A program made the position numbers and the translations under genes. From NCBI GenBank assembly GCA_032622095.1, contig CP136067.1:44313549-44377548 (forward strand): 64,000 nt of DNA, given 5' to 3'. A model generated the notes under the pieces. The model ran no database searches and had not been told where the DNA came from. It saw only the letters and a program-made list of their open reading frames with translations. The stretch is from Siphonodentalium dalli (Eukaryota > Mollusca > Scaphopoda > Gadilida > Siphonodentaliidae). Shown here piece after piece: positions 33,719-45,300 of the stretch; positions within the stretch are counted from its first letter, which is position 1, and each line of letters opens with the position of its first letter.

Positions 33719-33871
33719 TGTTATGTTTGGTGAATATAACTTATTATGGAGGAATTGTGTTGATGTAACAACGAGCATTGGCAAACAAGAGGAATATATT
33801 CTAGCCAATAATAATCTGGACTCAACCAACAGGGTACATAACAACGCGTAGTATAAGTCCAAAGTCTATCA
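33719..33871 (-). repeat. 5' LTR of the Ty3/gypsy element
   Basis: On the - strand it runs from TGATAGAC to the terminal TAACA, the usual TG...CA limits. It is identical to the 3' LTR at 29306-29458. GTAAT follows at 33872-33876. Confidence 0.95.
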
Positions 33872-33876
33872 GTAAT

Positions 33877-34230
33877 TACAAATTAATAAATACTATTTGT
33901 ATTTACAGGTATAAAATTGTTCATAATATTGACCCCGGGTCACGCAGGGGCCATTGTAAGAAATTTGTATGAAGGTATGCGAGGTCCCTGTACTATAGAT
34001 TCCTAATAGCTGTGTTTTGAGTTGCGGAGAACGTTCCTCGGTAATTTCCTGATCTTGCTAAGCGAGATTTGTGTTCTATAGTATTGTAACACATGTAAAT
34101 GGCTTGCATTGTTTATTGGAATTCAAAAATTGTCGATTACTCTTTGTTCATATCATACACCGACGGTGCGCTAGGGCACTCAATTCGCCCCCAAACACTC
34201 CATTCGCCTCCAAACCCGAGCAGCTCGCTG
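33877..34230. other. Sequence between LTR element and hairpin; includes a CCCTGTACTATAG terminus
   Basis: At 33986 the sequence CCCTGTACTATAGATTCC begins a repeat end also present at 47871 and, inverted, at 42825 and 48491. No gene. Confidence 0.45.
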
Positions 34231-34231
34231 C

Positions 34232-34343
34232 TGAAATGAATCCCAGTTAAAGATGGCTCGCCTAAAAGATCATATATATAAGTAATTTATAAATGACCTA
34301 TATGATCTTCTGGGCGAGCCATCTTTAACTGGGATTCATTTCA
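34232..34343. repeat. 112-bp near-perfect hairpin
   Basis: The left arm begins TGAAATGAATCCCAGTTAAAG and is matched exactly for 31 bp by the right arm. After a short mismatch the AGATCATATA segment also pairs. The centre is AT-rich. It may be a tiny foldback element; no ends with target duplication were recognised. Confidence 0.8.
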
Positions 34344-35347
34344 ACTTCCATGCACCTATAACGGCGCTACTGACATTTGGCTGCAAATACCTGTATGATT
34401 GATTCTTGCGAGAAAATTGCACGCTATTTACAGGCAAATTTCGGTAGCATGGCTACAGGTGGAACTACGCGGATTTTACTTCGCATGTAGTTAGGTGTGG
34501 TACAGATGCATTTTATATGCTAGTTTCCATTCATATTCTGGCACCATATCGTTTTCTACGACGAAATGCCTGCAAACCATAATGTGCAAACTTGCCAGTG
34601 TATGAACGTACCCTAACGCTCCATCTTTTTATTTCGGCCAATTTGGCCGGTTACTTCATGTGACTTTTTCATCTGACGTGTGTGTCGGATAATTGATCTG
34701 GAGGATTTATGTAAATGTTAGCCCAAACTACATTTCCAAGTAACGATGGTTTTGTTGTTTATTTTGAGGAATAATACCGCGTCAGATGAATTCAGCCCAA
34801 ATATGTTAACAGTTGTCGTGTCAAACATTCGGCAGTAGGTTAGCGTTATTTAGTATTTGTGGATGTCCTTTAACATGGGGAAAATAGACTACTGCGCTTG
34901 AACGAGCATGTGAATTTGTCGTTTTTAATGTACAGCAACTTGATAATCAATAACAGAGGCATTCTCTGTCAAATAAGGTCGCTCTATTTACGGTATTAAT
35001 TGCGGAACTTTCTAAAGTAAACTACGCGTAAACGGATACATACGGTAGATTATAGAATGTGCCGGAATCGGCCTAATCGCCCCATGGCCAACTCGCCCAG
35101 TCGACGTGTGTCAATTCGGTACCTACTATAACATGTACCCGAGTCCGATTCGGAATAAAAGATGTATACGGGTGTTATATAGCGTTTGGTCCGTTGTTTC
35201 TCAATGAATATTATTGAAATTTGGTGTATATGTCCGGGCTGGGACATGGAATACAACAACGTTTGAATTGTTTTTAAATTTACAAATTTGTTGATTTTAT
35301 TAAAAAAAATTTCGTTCTGAAAACACACTATAAAGTGTATATAATAT

Positions 35348-35650
35348 AATAACGAACACGAGACATACATAATTTATAAACTGTTAACAAAAGATATCAA
35401 ATTCAATACATGACAAAGATGACTCAGTGGAGTTTATAAAGTGAACATAAAAACATTGAGGTAAGAATCTTTTTAAGGAATGCAACTTTATTTAATGATA
35501 ATAAACACATAAATTAAAATAACAAACATGAGACATACATGATTTATAAACTGTTAACAAAAGATATCAAACTCAATACATGACAAAGATGACTCAGTGA
35601 AGTTTATAAAGTGAACATAAAAATATTAAGGTAAGAATCTTTTTAAGCAT
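35348..35650. repeat. Tandem duplication of about 171 bp inside copy B
   Basis: AGACATACATAATTTATAAAC and its near-identical partner occur at about 35361 and 35532. They are followed in each case by GATGACTCAGTG and GGTAAGAATCTTTTTAAG. Copy A lacks it. Confidence 0.8.
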
Positions 35651-37065
35651 TACTAAACCGTTTAGCACAGACCACAGTCCACTTCACTCATCCGATCATC
35701 ACCAAACTTCATATTTATCTTGATATTGATCTATCAGATGAGAGCTATCAAATATTTTTTTAATTTCATAGGAAAAAATGGTCGCCAGCGGCCATATTGC
35801 ATTTACGTTATATTTTATCGCGTCATGTCGATATCTAGTATTACTTAGAAATTTCACCTTTCCAGATTCATAATTGCTCCATTGACTGTAACAGATGAAA
35901 TTATTCCCCTCTTCGGATAGAGTGTCACTGAAACTTTATTTTGTCAGACTGTCTGTATAATCACTGATTATATATGGCAATAATCTGTAATAAGATGTAG
36001 CACTATTTTATTTTATATTTACATGCAGTGCTGTTTTTATACATCAATTCTAATCCCCCTAGATCATCATGTGATCGATCATACATCGCGCGAGGACCTG
36101 GTTGAATTAAGGGGGGTTTTATGGATCACTTCTGTCCTCAAGCTAGATTATACTTATGACATTTAATGGCATGTTTCTAACGTGGAGGGTTAGATATGCT
36201 TGAGAAACCACCACTCTTTAATTCACACCAAGTTCTCAGCTGTCATGTTCGGATATTAGAACCCATAGCCATGATATATGGTTTATTTTGTGTATACTAG
36301 TAATATAGTTATTTTCAGTACCTTTATATACCAGTACTGTGTATAACAATGCATATAAATTAATCCATGTATACATGTATATTGATTCAACGGATTCAGT
36401 GGTTTTGTCCATCAGTCTATCAAATTTGCGGGGAAAACATGGCCACAAGCAGTACACCCTGCTAAATTTCGAATTTGAATCAATTGGCGCACCCTGCAGC
36501 CAGCTTTTATTGGAGAACTTTTTCTTATGTGGATATTTTGGGTCACCGCTAGATGTGAGCCATATTTTGTTCTCAAACTGTCCTTGTGAAGACATCACTG
36601 CCAGCGGTGATCTTCAATTTTACTATTTTTATGGCTAAATAATTTGGTTGATCCTACAGACGACACCCTTGTCCGATCGTCATCAGATTCCACAATTATC
36701 TTCTGGATAACCAGGGTGAGAGTTCGTTAAAAAACATTACCACAGGCAGCAATTTGGTATCTTACTCTTTGATCCTCTTTTGCATGACTGAATTGTTTAG
36801 CAACTGTACAGACATATCCCTCATCTGGTTTTTATATACATGTATATCTCTTCATGCGGATAGCCAGTATTACGTAGGTACTTCAACTTTCTGCATTCCT
36901 GTCATCATTTGAAATATAAAAATTTACCTGATACATGCACCCTTCAAAATTTGTTTCGTCGTATCTATTTTAATGACCCGTATGGTAATATTGATACAGA
37001 TATATTTGTCAAACATTTCTTTGTACAATATACAGGTATTTAGTTTGTAACTAAATCTAGAAATA

Positions 37066-37572
37066 TATAATAGTAGCTCGTGGACCCCACTTCGTCCCGG
37101 ATGTTCCCCTCTGATTTTCGGAGAAATGCGCGATTTAACCTTGAATTGACTATTTTAAAGGTGAAGGTCATGTCGGGGTCACGATTTTACCCGTCCAAAA
37201 CACTCCCCGGACAAAAGTCACGACAAAAGTACCCATCGAAATCCGCCCGGCTTTATACCCGATTTGACCTTGAATTGACAATTTTGAATGTCAAGATCAG
37301 GTCAGGGTCATGATTTGACCCACCCGAAACACTCCTGGGACAAAAGTAACAGTAGGTATCAAATTTCGTTGAAATACTTCCGTTTTACCAGATTTGACCT
37401 TGAATTGATCTTTTTGAATGTCAAAGTCAGGTCGGGATCAAGATTTGACCCGTCCAAAATACTCCCTGGAAATAATTTCCCCTAGGTATCAAATTTCGTC
37501 AAATCTGTCCGGCAGTTTTCCCGGCCATAGCTAACAGACAAACAGACAGACAAATGTCCAAAATATATATTA
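37066..37572 (-). mobile_element. Helitron-like unit with three GATTTGACC repeats, inserted in copy B
   Basis: Absent at the matching point of copy A. On the - strand it ends in a hairpin made of CCGGGACGAAGTGGGG followed by GAGCTA, and starts near TTAATATATATTTTGGAC after an (ACAG/ACAA) microsatellite. Inside, an ATTTGACCTTGAATTGA unit of about 120 bp is repeated three times. Confidence 0.5.
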
Positions 37573-37574
37573 AA

Positions 37575-37982
37575 CTAGCTGATGTACTCGACTTCGTTCG
37601 GGCTAGTTAGGGATTTTTTTTTGTGATCGCCTCCATCTGGACAGTACCCAGTATATACAGCGTCTGGCCAAACTATTGTTCAATTGGTCCAGAAACATGC
37701 CTATATCAGCACGTTCGAGAACATGGTCCCACGTGAAATTGGACCCGTCCATATTGCTCCCGGGATCGAAGTAGTCCTACACACAAATTTTTAGTCGGAT
37801 CGGTCAAGGTCCAGAAACATGCCTATGAGCGAGGTCAAGTTGACACGTTAAATACCAAATTCGAGCAGTGTTAGAGTCTATAACACATACACACATGCAT
37901 TCACGCATACACACATACATACATACATACATACATACATACATACATACATACAGACAGGTGTTTCAAAATGTATAATCGA
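37575..37982 (-). mobile_element. Helitron-like unit, uninterrupted copy
   Basis: On the - strand it starts TCGATTATACATTTTG immediately after A, runs through an (ATGT)n microsatellite, and ends with CGAACGAAGTCGAG, a short spacer, CTAG and then T. The A|T host dinucleotide and the CTAG end follow Helitron rules. The same unit in copy A is 16822-18396. Confidence 0.6.
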
Positions 37983-38052
37983 TAGCTACAACAATTATAT
38001 GGTAGATAGTTCACGGCCGACCTGATGCATGCATCTTAGTTTTCTTGTTATT

Positions 38053-38772
38053 CTATAGTACAGGAATTGACTATCTTGGCAACAAAATAAACAAGAACTC
38101 GCTTGACGGGCTGATAGATTGCCAACTGAGGGAGTTCCATAGCACAGAAAATTTACAGCATCGACCAGAACATGGTGTTAAAAAAAACTGGTATACGAGG
38201 CTGAATTAGTGATGGTCACCGCAGTGAAATGCGTGCGAATGTCGATATGTAGGATTATCGCTGGGTCTATTGCACATCCGTCCATTAACCCTCTGTCGTC
38301 GCGCTAAGTTCCAGGTGGACACATGTCATATCATGTTAGGGTGCTGGGTTCAAATTATGCACGGGCGTATAAAGATACATTTTGGGGTGTGGTTCATAAA
38401 CATAGAATCGCCTTTATATATATCTTTATTTCCTCCATTCACGGAGAGTTATGAATAATATAAATTGACAAAAGGAATTTCAAATAATACAAGAACAGTA
38501 AACAAAAATACAGTGGACATAACAACAAAGAATAGTCGCTAAGAGCTCAGCAAGCATACGCACACTTACATACACCCATGTATATATTGATACTTACAGA
38601 CACCCATCGTACATACTCGCACGCCCTCATACATGCAAATCCCACACTAATACATGCAATGTGCACGCATGCACATATACATATCCATACTCACACACAG
38701 ACAGATATTCACACATGCATAAAACACACAAGCAATACATATACATGTGCTCACATGCCATGGTGCTATATA
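38053..38772. other. No gene seen; CA/CACA-rich sequence
   Basis: From about 38560 the sequence is an irregular run of CACA, ACAT and CATGCA motifs. Open frames rich in His and Thr here are low-complexity artefacts. Confidence 0.4.
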
Positions 38773-39530
38773 TACACCCCAAAAATGGTGGAAATCGGCC
38801 CAGCGAATACCGGGAAATCGGCCCAGCGGATACCGAGATACCCTATGCATCAAATTTCGTCCGTAAAATTCGCCAGTTTAACCCGATTTGATTTCCACTC
38901 AAGTATATAAATCCGCCAGTTTAACCCGATTTGATTTCCACTCAAGTATATAAACGCGCCTCATTAATTATCAAGTTTCAACGTAAAGATAAATTACCAT
39001 CGGTGCCCGAGATATCGCCAAGACGTCTGAAACAGTCAAATGCATCGGCCGGTTAAGCGTTAACGTGATCTAACGTTATGACCTCTAACGACGTCATAGA
39101 AGTTACGCATTGTTTTTATCATGATGGAAGATAGTACCACTTCTTCTTGATAATTGAGGCAGATAACTAAAACGGATACATACGCATTATATATATCGTT
39201 GGAAAGAGGAAACACGAAAGATTCTCACAGTGTCATTATTATGACTGGCATTTTATTATTCGCGCTGTTTCGAATCGATTTGTAAGCACCGAACTCAAAT
39301 GAAAGTCCCGTAACACAGCGTAAAAACAGATTTGACCTCGGCACGTGAAAAGTTGACCTCGGATCTGAAAATCAATAGGCCTATGTCACCCCCCGGCCGA
39401 AAATACCCCACACATACCAAGTTTCATCGAAATCGGGTCGGCCGTTTTCGAGTTCATCGATTACACACACACACACAAACACACAAACACACACACAGAT
39501 CTTCCAAAATATATAATAGACTAGAAGGTG
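38773..39530 (-). mobile_element. Helitron-like unit, 3'-truncated, first of a pair
   Basis: On the - strand it begins TCTATTATATATTTTGGAAG at 39530, passes an (AC)n tract, and is about 90-95% similar to 39750-40458. The distal end lacks the hairpin and CTAG. Confidence 0.55.
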
Positions 39531-40458
39531 ACCCGACTTCGTCCGGGCTTTGACCTTGAATTGTCTATTTTGAAGGCCAAGGTCAAGTGGGGTCACGATT
39601 TGACCCGTCCAAAACACTGCCCGAACAAAAGTACCCGTCGAAATCCATCCGGTTTTACCCGATTTGACCTTGTAGAAGGTGACCCGACTTCGTCCGGGCT
39701 TTGACCTTGAATTGACCATTTTGAAGGTCAAGGTCAGGTGGGGTCAAACACCAACACCCCAAAAATGGTGGAAATCGGCCCAGCGGATACCGGGAAATCG
39801 GCCCAGCGGATACCGAGATACCCTATGCATCAAATTTCGTCCGTAAAAATCCGCCAGTTTAACCCGATTTGATTTCCACTCAAGTATATAAACGCGCCTC
39901 ATATACACACGCTCATTAATTATCAAGTTTTCAACGTAAAGATAAATTACCATCGGTGCCCGAGATATCGCCAAGACGTCTGAAACAGTCAAATGCATCG
40001 GCCGGTTAAGCGTTAACGTGATCTCACGAACGACGTCATAGAAGTTACGCATTGTTTTTATCCTGATGGAAGATAGTACCACTTCTTCTTGATAATTGAG
40101 CAGATAACTAAAACGGATACATACGCATTATATATCGTTGGAAAGAGGAAACACGAAAGATTCTCACAGTGTCATTATTATGACTGGCATTTTATTATTC
40201 GCGCTGTTTCGAATCGATTTGTAAGCACCGAACTCAAATGAAAGTCCCGTAACACAGCGTAAAAACAGATTTGACCTCGGCACGTGAAAAGTTGACCTCG
40301 GATCTGAAAATCAATAGGCCTATGTCACCCCCGGCCGAAAATACCCCCCACATACCAAGTTTCATCGAAATCGGATCGGCCGTTTTCGAGTTCATCGATT
40401 ACACACACACACACAAACACACAAACACACACACAGATCTTCCAAAATATATAATAGA
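39531..40458 (-). mobile_element. Helitron-like unit, second of the pair, with complete ends
   Basis: The - strand start TCTATTATATATTTTGG lies at 40458. The - strand end is a hairpin GCCCGGACGAAGTCGGGTC followed by ACCTTCTAG at 39531, directly abutting the TC start of the preceding unit. A partial internal copy of the hairpin end occurs at about 39672. Confidence 0.6.
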
Positions 40459-42700
40459 CTAGCCGATGAGCCCGACGTTGTCCGGGCTATTCAAAAACCA
40501 AATTTCAAGTCGATAGCTCCACCCGTTTTCGAGATCTGGTCTGCGCATGCGCGAAGCTGGCGTCGCACGGGCTCGGCGACCCGATACAATTCGTATCCGG
40601 GGCAAGATACATTCACATACCAAATTTCAAGTCGATAGCTCCACCCGTTTCCGAGATCCGGTCTGCGCATGCGCGAAGCTGGCGTCGCACGGGCTCGGCG
40701 ACCCGATAAAATTCGTATCCGGGGCAAGATACATTCACATACCAAATTTCAAGTCGATAGCTCCACCCGTTTCCGAGATATCGTCTGCGCATGCGCTGCA
40801 CGGGCGCCGCACGGGCTCGCCAATACGACAACGTCCACCGCCTGGTCAAACTACACACACATACCAAGTGTCGTCCCGATCGGTCGAGCATCGTAGATTT
40901 GTATAAATGACAAACATACAAACATACAAACAGAGGTCTTCAAAATATATATGAGACTAGCCGATGAGCCCGACGTTGTCCGGGCTATTCAAAAACCAAA
41001 TTTCAAGTCGATAGCTCTACCCAGCCCGACGTTGTCCGGGCTATTCAAAAACCAAATTTCAAGTCGATAGCTCTACCCGTTTCCGAGATCTGGTCTGCGC
41101 ATGCGCGAAGCTGGCGTCGCACGGGCTCGGCGACCCGATAAAATTCTTATCCGTGGCAAGATACATTCACATACCAAATTTCAAGTCGATAGCTCCACCC
41201 GTTTCCGAGATCTGGTCTGCGCATGCGCGAAGCTGGCGTCGCACGGGCTCGGCGACCCGATAAAATTCGTATCCGGGGCAAGATACATTCACATAGCAAA
41301 TTTCAAGTCGATAGCTCCACCCGTTTCCGAGATCTCGTCTGCGCATGCGCGAAGCTGGCGTCGCACGGGCTCGTCAACCCGATAAAATTCGTATCCGGGG
41401 CAAGATACATTCACATAGCAAATTTCAAGTCGATAGCTCCACCCGTTTCCGAGATCTCGTCTGCGCATGCGCGAAGCGGGCGCCGCACGGGCTCGCCAAT
41501 ACGACAACGTCCACCGCCTGGTCAAACTACACACACGTACCAAGTTTCGTCCCGATCGGTCGAGAATCGTAGATTTGTATAAATGACAAACATACAGACA
41601 AACATACAGACAAACATACAGACAAACATACAGACAGAGGTCTTCAAAATATATATGAGACTAGCCGATGAGCCCGACGTTGTCCGGGCGACGTTGTCCG
41701 GGCTATTCAAAAACCAAATTTCAAGTCGATAGCTCCACCCGTTTCCGAGATCTAGTCTGCGCATGCGCGAAGCTGGTGTCGCACGGGCTCGGCGACCCGA
41801 TAAAATTCGTATCCGGGGCAAGATAGATTCACATACCAAATTTCAAGTCGATAGCTCCACCCGTTTCCGAGATCTCGTCTGCGCATGCGCGAAGCTGGCG
41901 TCGCACGGGCTCGGCGACCCGATAACATTCGTATCCGGGGCAAGATACATTCACATAGCAAATTTCAAGTCGATAGTTCCACCCGTTCCCGAGATCTCGT
42001 CTGCGCATGCGCGAAGCGGGCGCCGCACGGGCTCGCCAATACGACAACGTTCACCGCCTGGTCAAACTACACACACGTACCAAGTTTCGTCCCGATCGGT
42101 CTAGAATCGTAGATTTGTATTAATGACAAACAAACAAACATACATACAGACAGAGGTCTTCAAAATATATATGAGACTAGCCGATGAGCCCGACGTTGTC
42201 CGGGCTATTCATCCGGGCTATTCAAAAACCAAATTTCAAGTCGTTAGCTCCACCCGTTTCCGAGATCTGGTCTGCGCATGCGCGAAGCTGGCGTCGCACG
42301 GGCTCGGCGACCCGATAAAATTCGTATCCGGGGCAAGATACATTCACATACCAAATTTCAAGTCGATAGCTCCACCCGTTTCCGAGATCTCGTCTGCGCA
42401 TGCGCGAAGCTGGCGTCGCACGAGATCGGCGACCCGATAAAATTCGTATCCGGTACCAAGATACATTCACATACCAAATTTCAAGTCGATAGCTCCACCC
42501 GTTTCCGAGATCTCGTCTGCGCATGCGCTGCACGGGCGTCGCACGGGCTCGCCAATACGACAACGTCCACCGCCTGGTCAAACTACACACACGTACCAAG
42601 TTTCGTCCCGATCGGTCGAGAATCGTAGATTTGTATTAATGACAAACATACAGACAGACAGACAAACAAACAGACAGAGGTCTTCAAAATATATATGAGA
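40459..42700 (-). mobile_element. Head-to-tail concatemer of four Helitron-like units with 122-bp internal repeats
   Basis: Units are 40459-40956, 40957-41660, 41661-42176 and 42177-42700. Read on the - strand, each starts TCTCATATATATTTTGAAG and ends with hairpin GCCCGGACAACGTCGGGC, TCATCGG, CTAG. The three internal junctions are exact CTAG|TCTC joins, and the outer start is preceded by A. Each unit holds an (ACAG/ACAA) microsatellite and three or four copies of a 122-bp repeat (13 in all), each with one TGCGCATGCGC palindrome or close variant. Frames reading MREAGVARARRPDK are by-products of the repeat and are not genes. Confidence 0.7.
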
Positions 42701-42826
42701 TACTCGATTTTGTCTGGTCTGGTAATTTACGGAAATCGCCTGCGCTATTACATTGCCAGTGTCCATAATATTCGGCACGTTCACTCGACTCCACTCACGG
42801 GTGTTAGGAATCTATAGTACAGGACC
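42701..42826 (-). mobile_element. End of a CCCTGTACTATAG-type element, site of the Helitron-like insertion
   Basis: In reverse orientation this matches 47871-48000 over about 125 bp, sharing AATATTATGGACACTG and GGCGATTTCC. The Helitron-like array joins it after GAGTA, whereas at about 48000 the sequence continues uninterrupted as GAGTAATATAG, an apparent empty site. Confidence 0.6.
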
Positions 42827-44477
42827 CTTGGAGCGAGCCTCTGTTTATTCGTGATATTTTAATGCATTCAATATATCTATAATTTTGCGTGATTTTGTCC
42901 TAATGTTACGGTTTCAGTACACCAAATAAAAAAACTCATTTCTGGACCGGTCACAACACCGGCAATTGCGGCAAAAGAATTACTTCCGAAAAAGAGTTCC
43001 CACACATGCATTGCAAATTCATATCGTGCCATTTTCCGTGTCTCTTGTATCCTATAGTACTACCATGGCGTATAGCAGGTGCGTCTACAGGGAAGAGCAG
43101 TCTGCATGAAGGATTGGGGAGCGGAGCGCGTTAGAAGCCCATATGAAACAAAGCCCGAAAATTAATCTTAAAGGGGTTCAAGGTTTTCGAAGTGGGTTCA
43201 TGCGAAGTAACATCAATTTTATAAAAGTCTATGACAATTATCATAAAAAAATAGATCGACTATGTTATTTTCATTATTAATAACACTCCATTAACGAGAA
43301 TTGGATGTCAAAACCATTACTGTTATAGTGTGAATACCGAGAACAGTCCGATTATTCCAATAAGATACTAAACTTTATTTTATCAAAACTTGACGGTAAA
43401 CATCGGAAAATGTCAAAGCATGGACAAAATTATTCTGAAACCCATAATCAGACAAAAATATTTGAAATTACTACACGTTTAGTGATGTTTGTTGAAAAAT
43501 CACTGTAACAATTTTGTTTGCATGTTAATGGTTTTAACACGCATTTTTGTTTTGTTGGTGATGTTTTTAATTCTATTATTTGAATCTAGCTGAAACATGC
43601 TTCCTTCTGGAGTCTTTATTCAGTGTCGGATGGGTCTGCGGCCCCTTTACCCTATACGGCCGATGTGTGCTCTTCGCGCATATTTTTATCTTAGACAGAG
43701 CCTTTATTTAGCGCTTCATGCACATTTTAATTGCTTAAACATTTTTATTTAAAAACAAATTTAAATTATTTTGTTTTAAATTATTTTGTTTTAGATTGAG
43801 CTCCTTGCACAATTTAACAAACATATTTTTTTGTATTAATTTATTTTTTAAGACCAAAATTTAGAAAAACTAACGCCGTTATAACCCAAGCCACCACACC
43901 ACATTTTGTTGAAATCGGTCCAGGGGTCTAAGAGAAAAATCTGAACAGACAGACAGACAGATCCTACTATTTTATATATGTAATAATTACCTACTGGTCT
44001 CGAGGTACTCGTGGGTTGGAAGGACATGACAGCGTGTGATGACACCGACGCCGTTAGGCGGATTTGTTATATATATACGCGCATGAAGAAAAATAAATTG
44101 GTTCAATTTGGTGCCCTTTGTGTGGTTTTGGCAAACATGTTGGAGGCGGACTAGATTCAAAATTTGGCAGTATATTATTAATTCTAGATTCAAATATGAT
44201 GTATATGCATAACTGGCACAAAACAGGTGTGAGGGCACGTGTTAGCTATGCCCCCCCCCCCCCGACAACGTCGCCTCTGACTAGATTTATTTTAGAATAC
44301 CAACAGTGTGTTCCACAGGTACCTATCTATGGAACACACCAGAGCAATCAATAGACAATATTGCTCTGATAGCTAAAGAAATCCCCCCCAAACCAATAAT
44401 TTACTGAAATGAACACCTGGGACAGACAAAGGAAGAGGTGGGTAAATAGATGTTCTTAATCTACGCGACATTACTGC
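42827..44477. other. No gene seen; unassigned intronic sequence with a microsatellite-tailed repeat end
   Basis: Near 43890-43985 a phrase GTTGAAATCGGTCCAGGGG, then (ACAG)n and TTTTATATATG resembles the tail of Helitron- or RTE-type repeats. A C run of about 14 lies at 44252. The region 44310-44345 has a short palindrome around GTGTTCCA. No coding. Confidence 0.4.
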
Positions 44478-45300
44478 ACAAGAAAACCATAATCAGAAAT
44501 GGTAACGCCCTCAAGATCATATTATTAGCCATAAATATAAATTATAATATAAAATATATTGGTTACATGAATTCACCGCCTCAGAATTCCGTTAAAACAA
44601 CTAATCCATCGAATTATTACAAACAACTACGGCTTATTACTGCAGGTTTCTCATTCACCACACCAGAAAGCTTCTAAATGCGGATAAAAAATCGGAGGTA
44701 TTGTGTTCCCGCCAAGAGTGCATGGTCCAGCCATTGTTAACCTAAATATCGAAAGCAATTAACGCGGTCATAATTGTTACATACTGCAACTATAAGACAT
44801 CCCCTACACCCCACGAAAACCCGAAATGTGTTGTCCTGCGAGAAATTCCATCGCTATAGCTAAATTTGACACGGCCATATTAGACTTCCTACAATATCCA
44901 TAAACAAGATCATATATTATATACCCATGATTTTAATTATAGAATATAAAATATATTGGTTTCGCGAATGACCAACTCAGAATTCCGTTAAAATAACAAT
45001 AACAACCAGCACCTAATTAACGAACCGGCGGCCGACTCGGCCGTCTCCGACCACAACCATCAGTGGGCTGCAGAATGAAAAATATCTATAAAAGTTGAAA
45101 TATAAGACTTACAAATTGTCTTTTAAATTTCTTTTATTGGTAATTGACATAGCTTGTCACAAACCAAAAATCAACATTATTGACATAATAATGTAAAGGA
45201 CAGTAAACGAAATTGAAATTCCCAACTACACCTTTTACCGGTGACCGGCCTCCTGATCGTGCAGTTCGACTTTTAAATAAATAAACCGGAAAAAAAATAT
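44478..45300. repeat. Second copy of the CR1-like 3' region, partly duplicated
   Basis: 44478-44640 matches 3311-3450. The phrase CAGAATTCCGTTAAAA occurs here and again near 44982, giving a direct repeat of about 400 bp spacing. No coding sequence found before exon 2 of the receptor. Confidence 0.45.

Larger units (their letters stand above)
29306..33871 (-). mobile_element. Ty3/gypsy LTR retrotransposon, Mag-like lineage, very recent but defective (4566 bp)
   Basis: Both LTRs are 153 bp and identical over their full length. The element is flanked by GTAAT on each side (29301-29305 and 33872-33876). It is read on the - strand: 5' LTR, primer binding site, gag, protease, reverse transcriptase, a remnant of RNase H, integrase, polypurine tract, 3' LTR. 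The order with integrase last is Ty3/gypsy. The primer site fits the 3' end of a tRNA-Ser, and the double zinc knuckle and short LTRs fit the Mag branch. Two breaks are visible: a frame change inside the zinc knuckle region and a deletion across RNase H. Confidence 0.95.
34748..38052. repeat. Composite repeat, copy B
   Basis: Block order matches 13571-18470 but without the two hAT elements. It supplies the empty sites that prove those insertions. It starts at TTATTTTGAGGAATAATACC and ends near TGCATCTTAGTTTTCTTGTTA. Confidence 0.8.

Noticed and set aside
37916-37955. CRISPR-like or structured array in the ACAT repeats
   Set aside because: A simple tetranucleotide microsatellite without spacers in a eukaryotic context.
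40459-40500. Hammerhead ribozyme in the CCGATGAGCCCGAC unit ends
   Set aside because: CTGATGA-like text and a hairpin are present but the conserved GAAA and the third stem are missing. The Helitron 3'-end explanation fits better.
40547-42628. Overlapping long open frames (MREAGVARARRPDK and similar) on both strands
   Set aside because: They come from the 122-bp repeat, whose length is not a multiple of three, so several frames stay open by chance. They recur in every unit and have no domain similarity.
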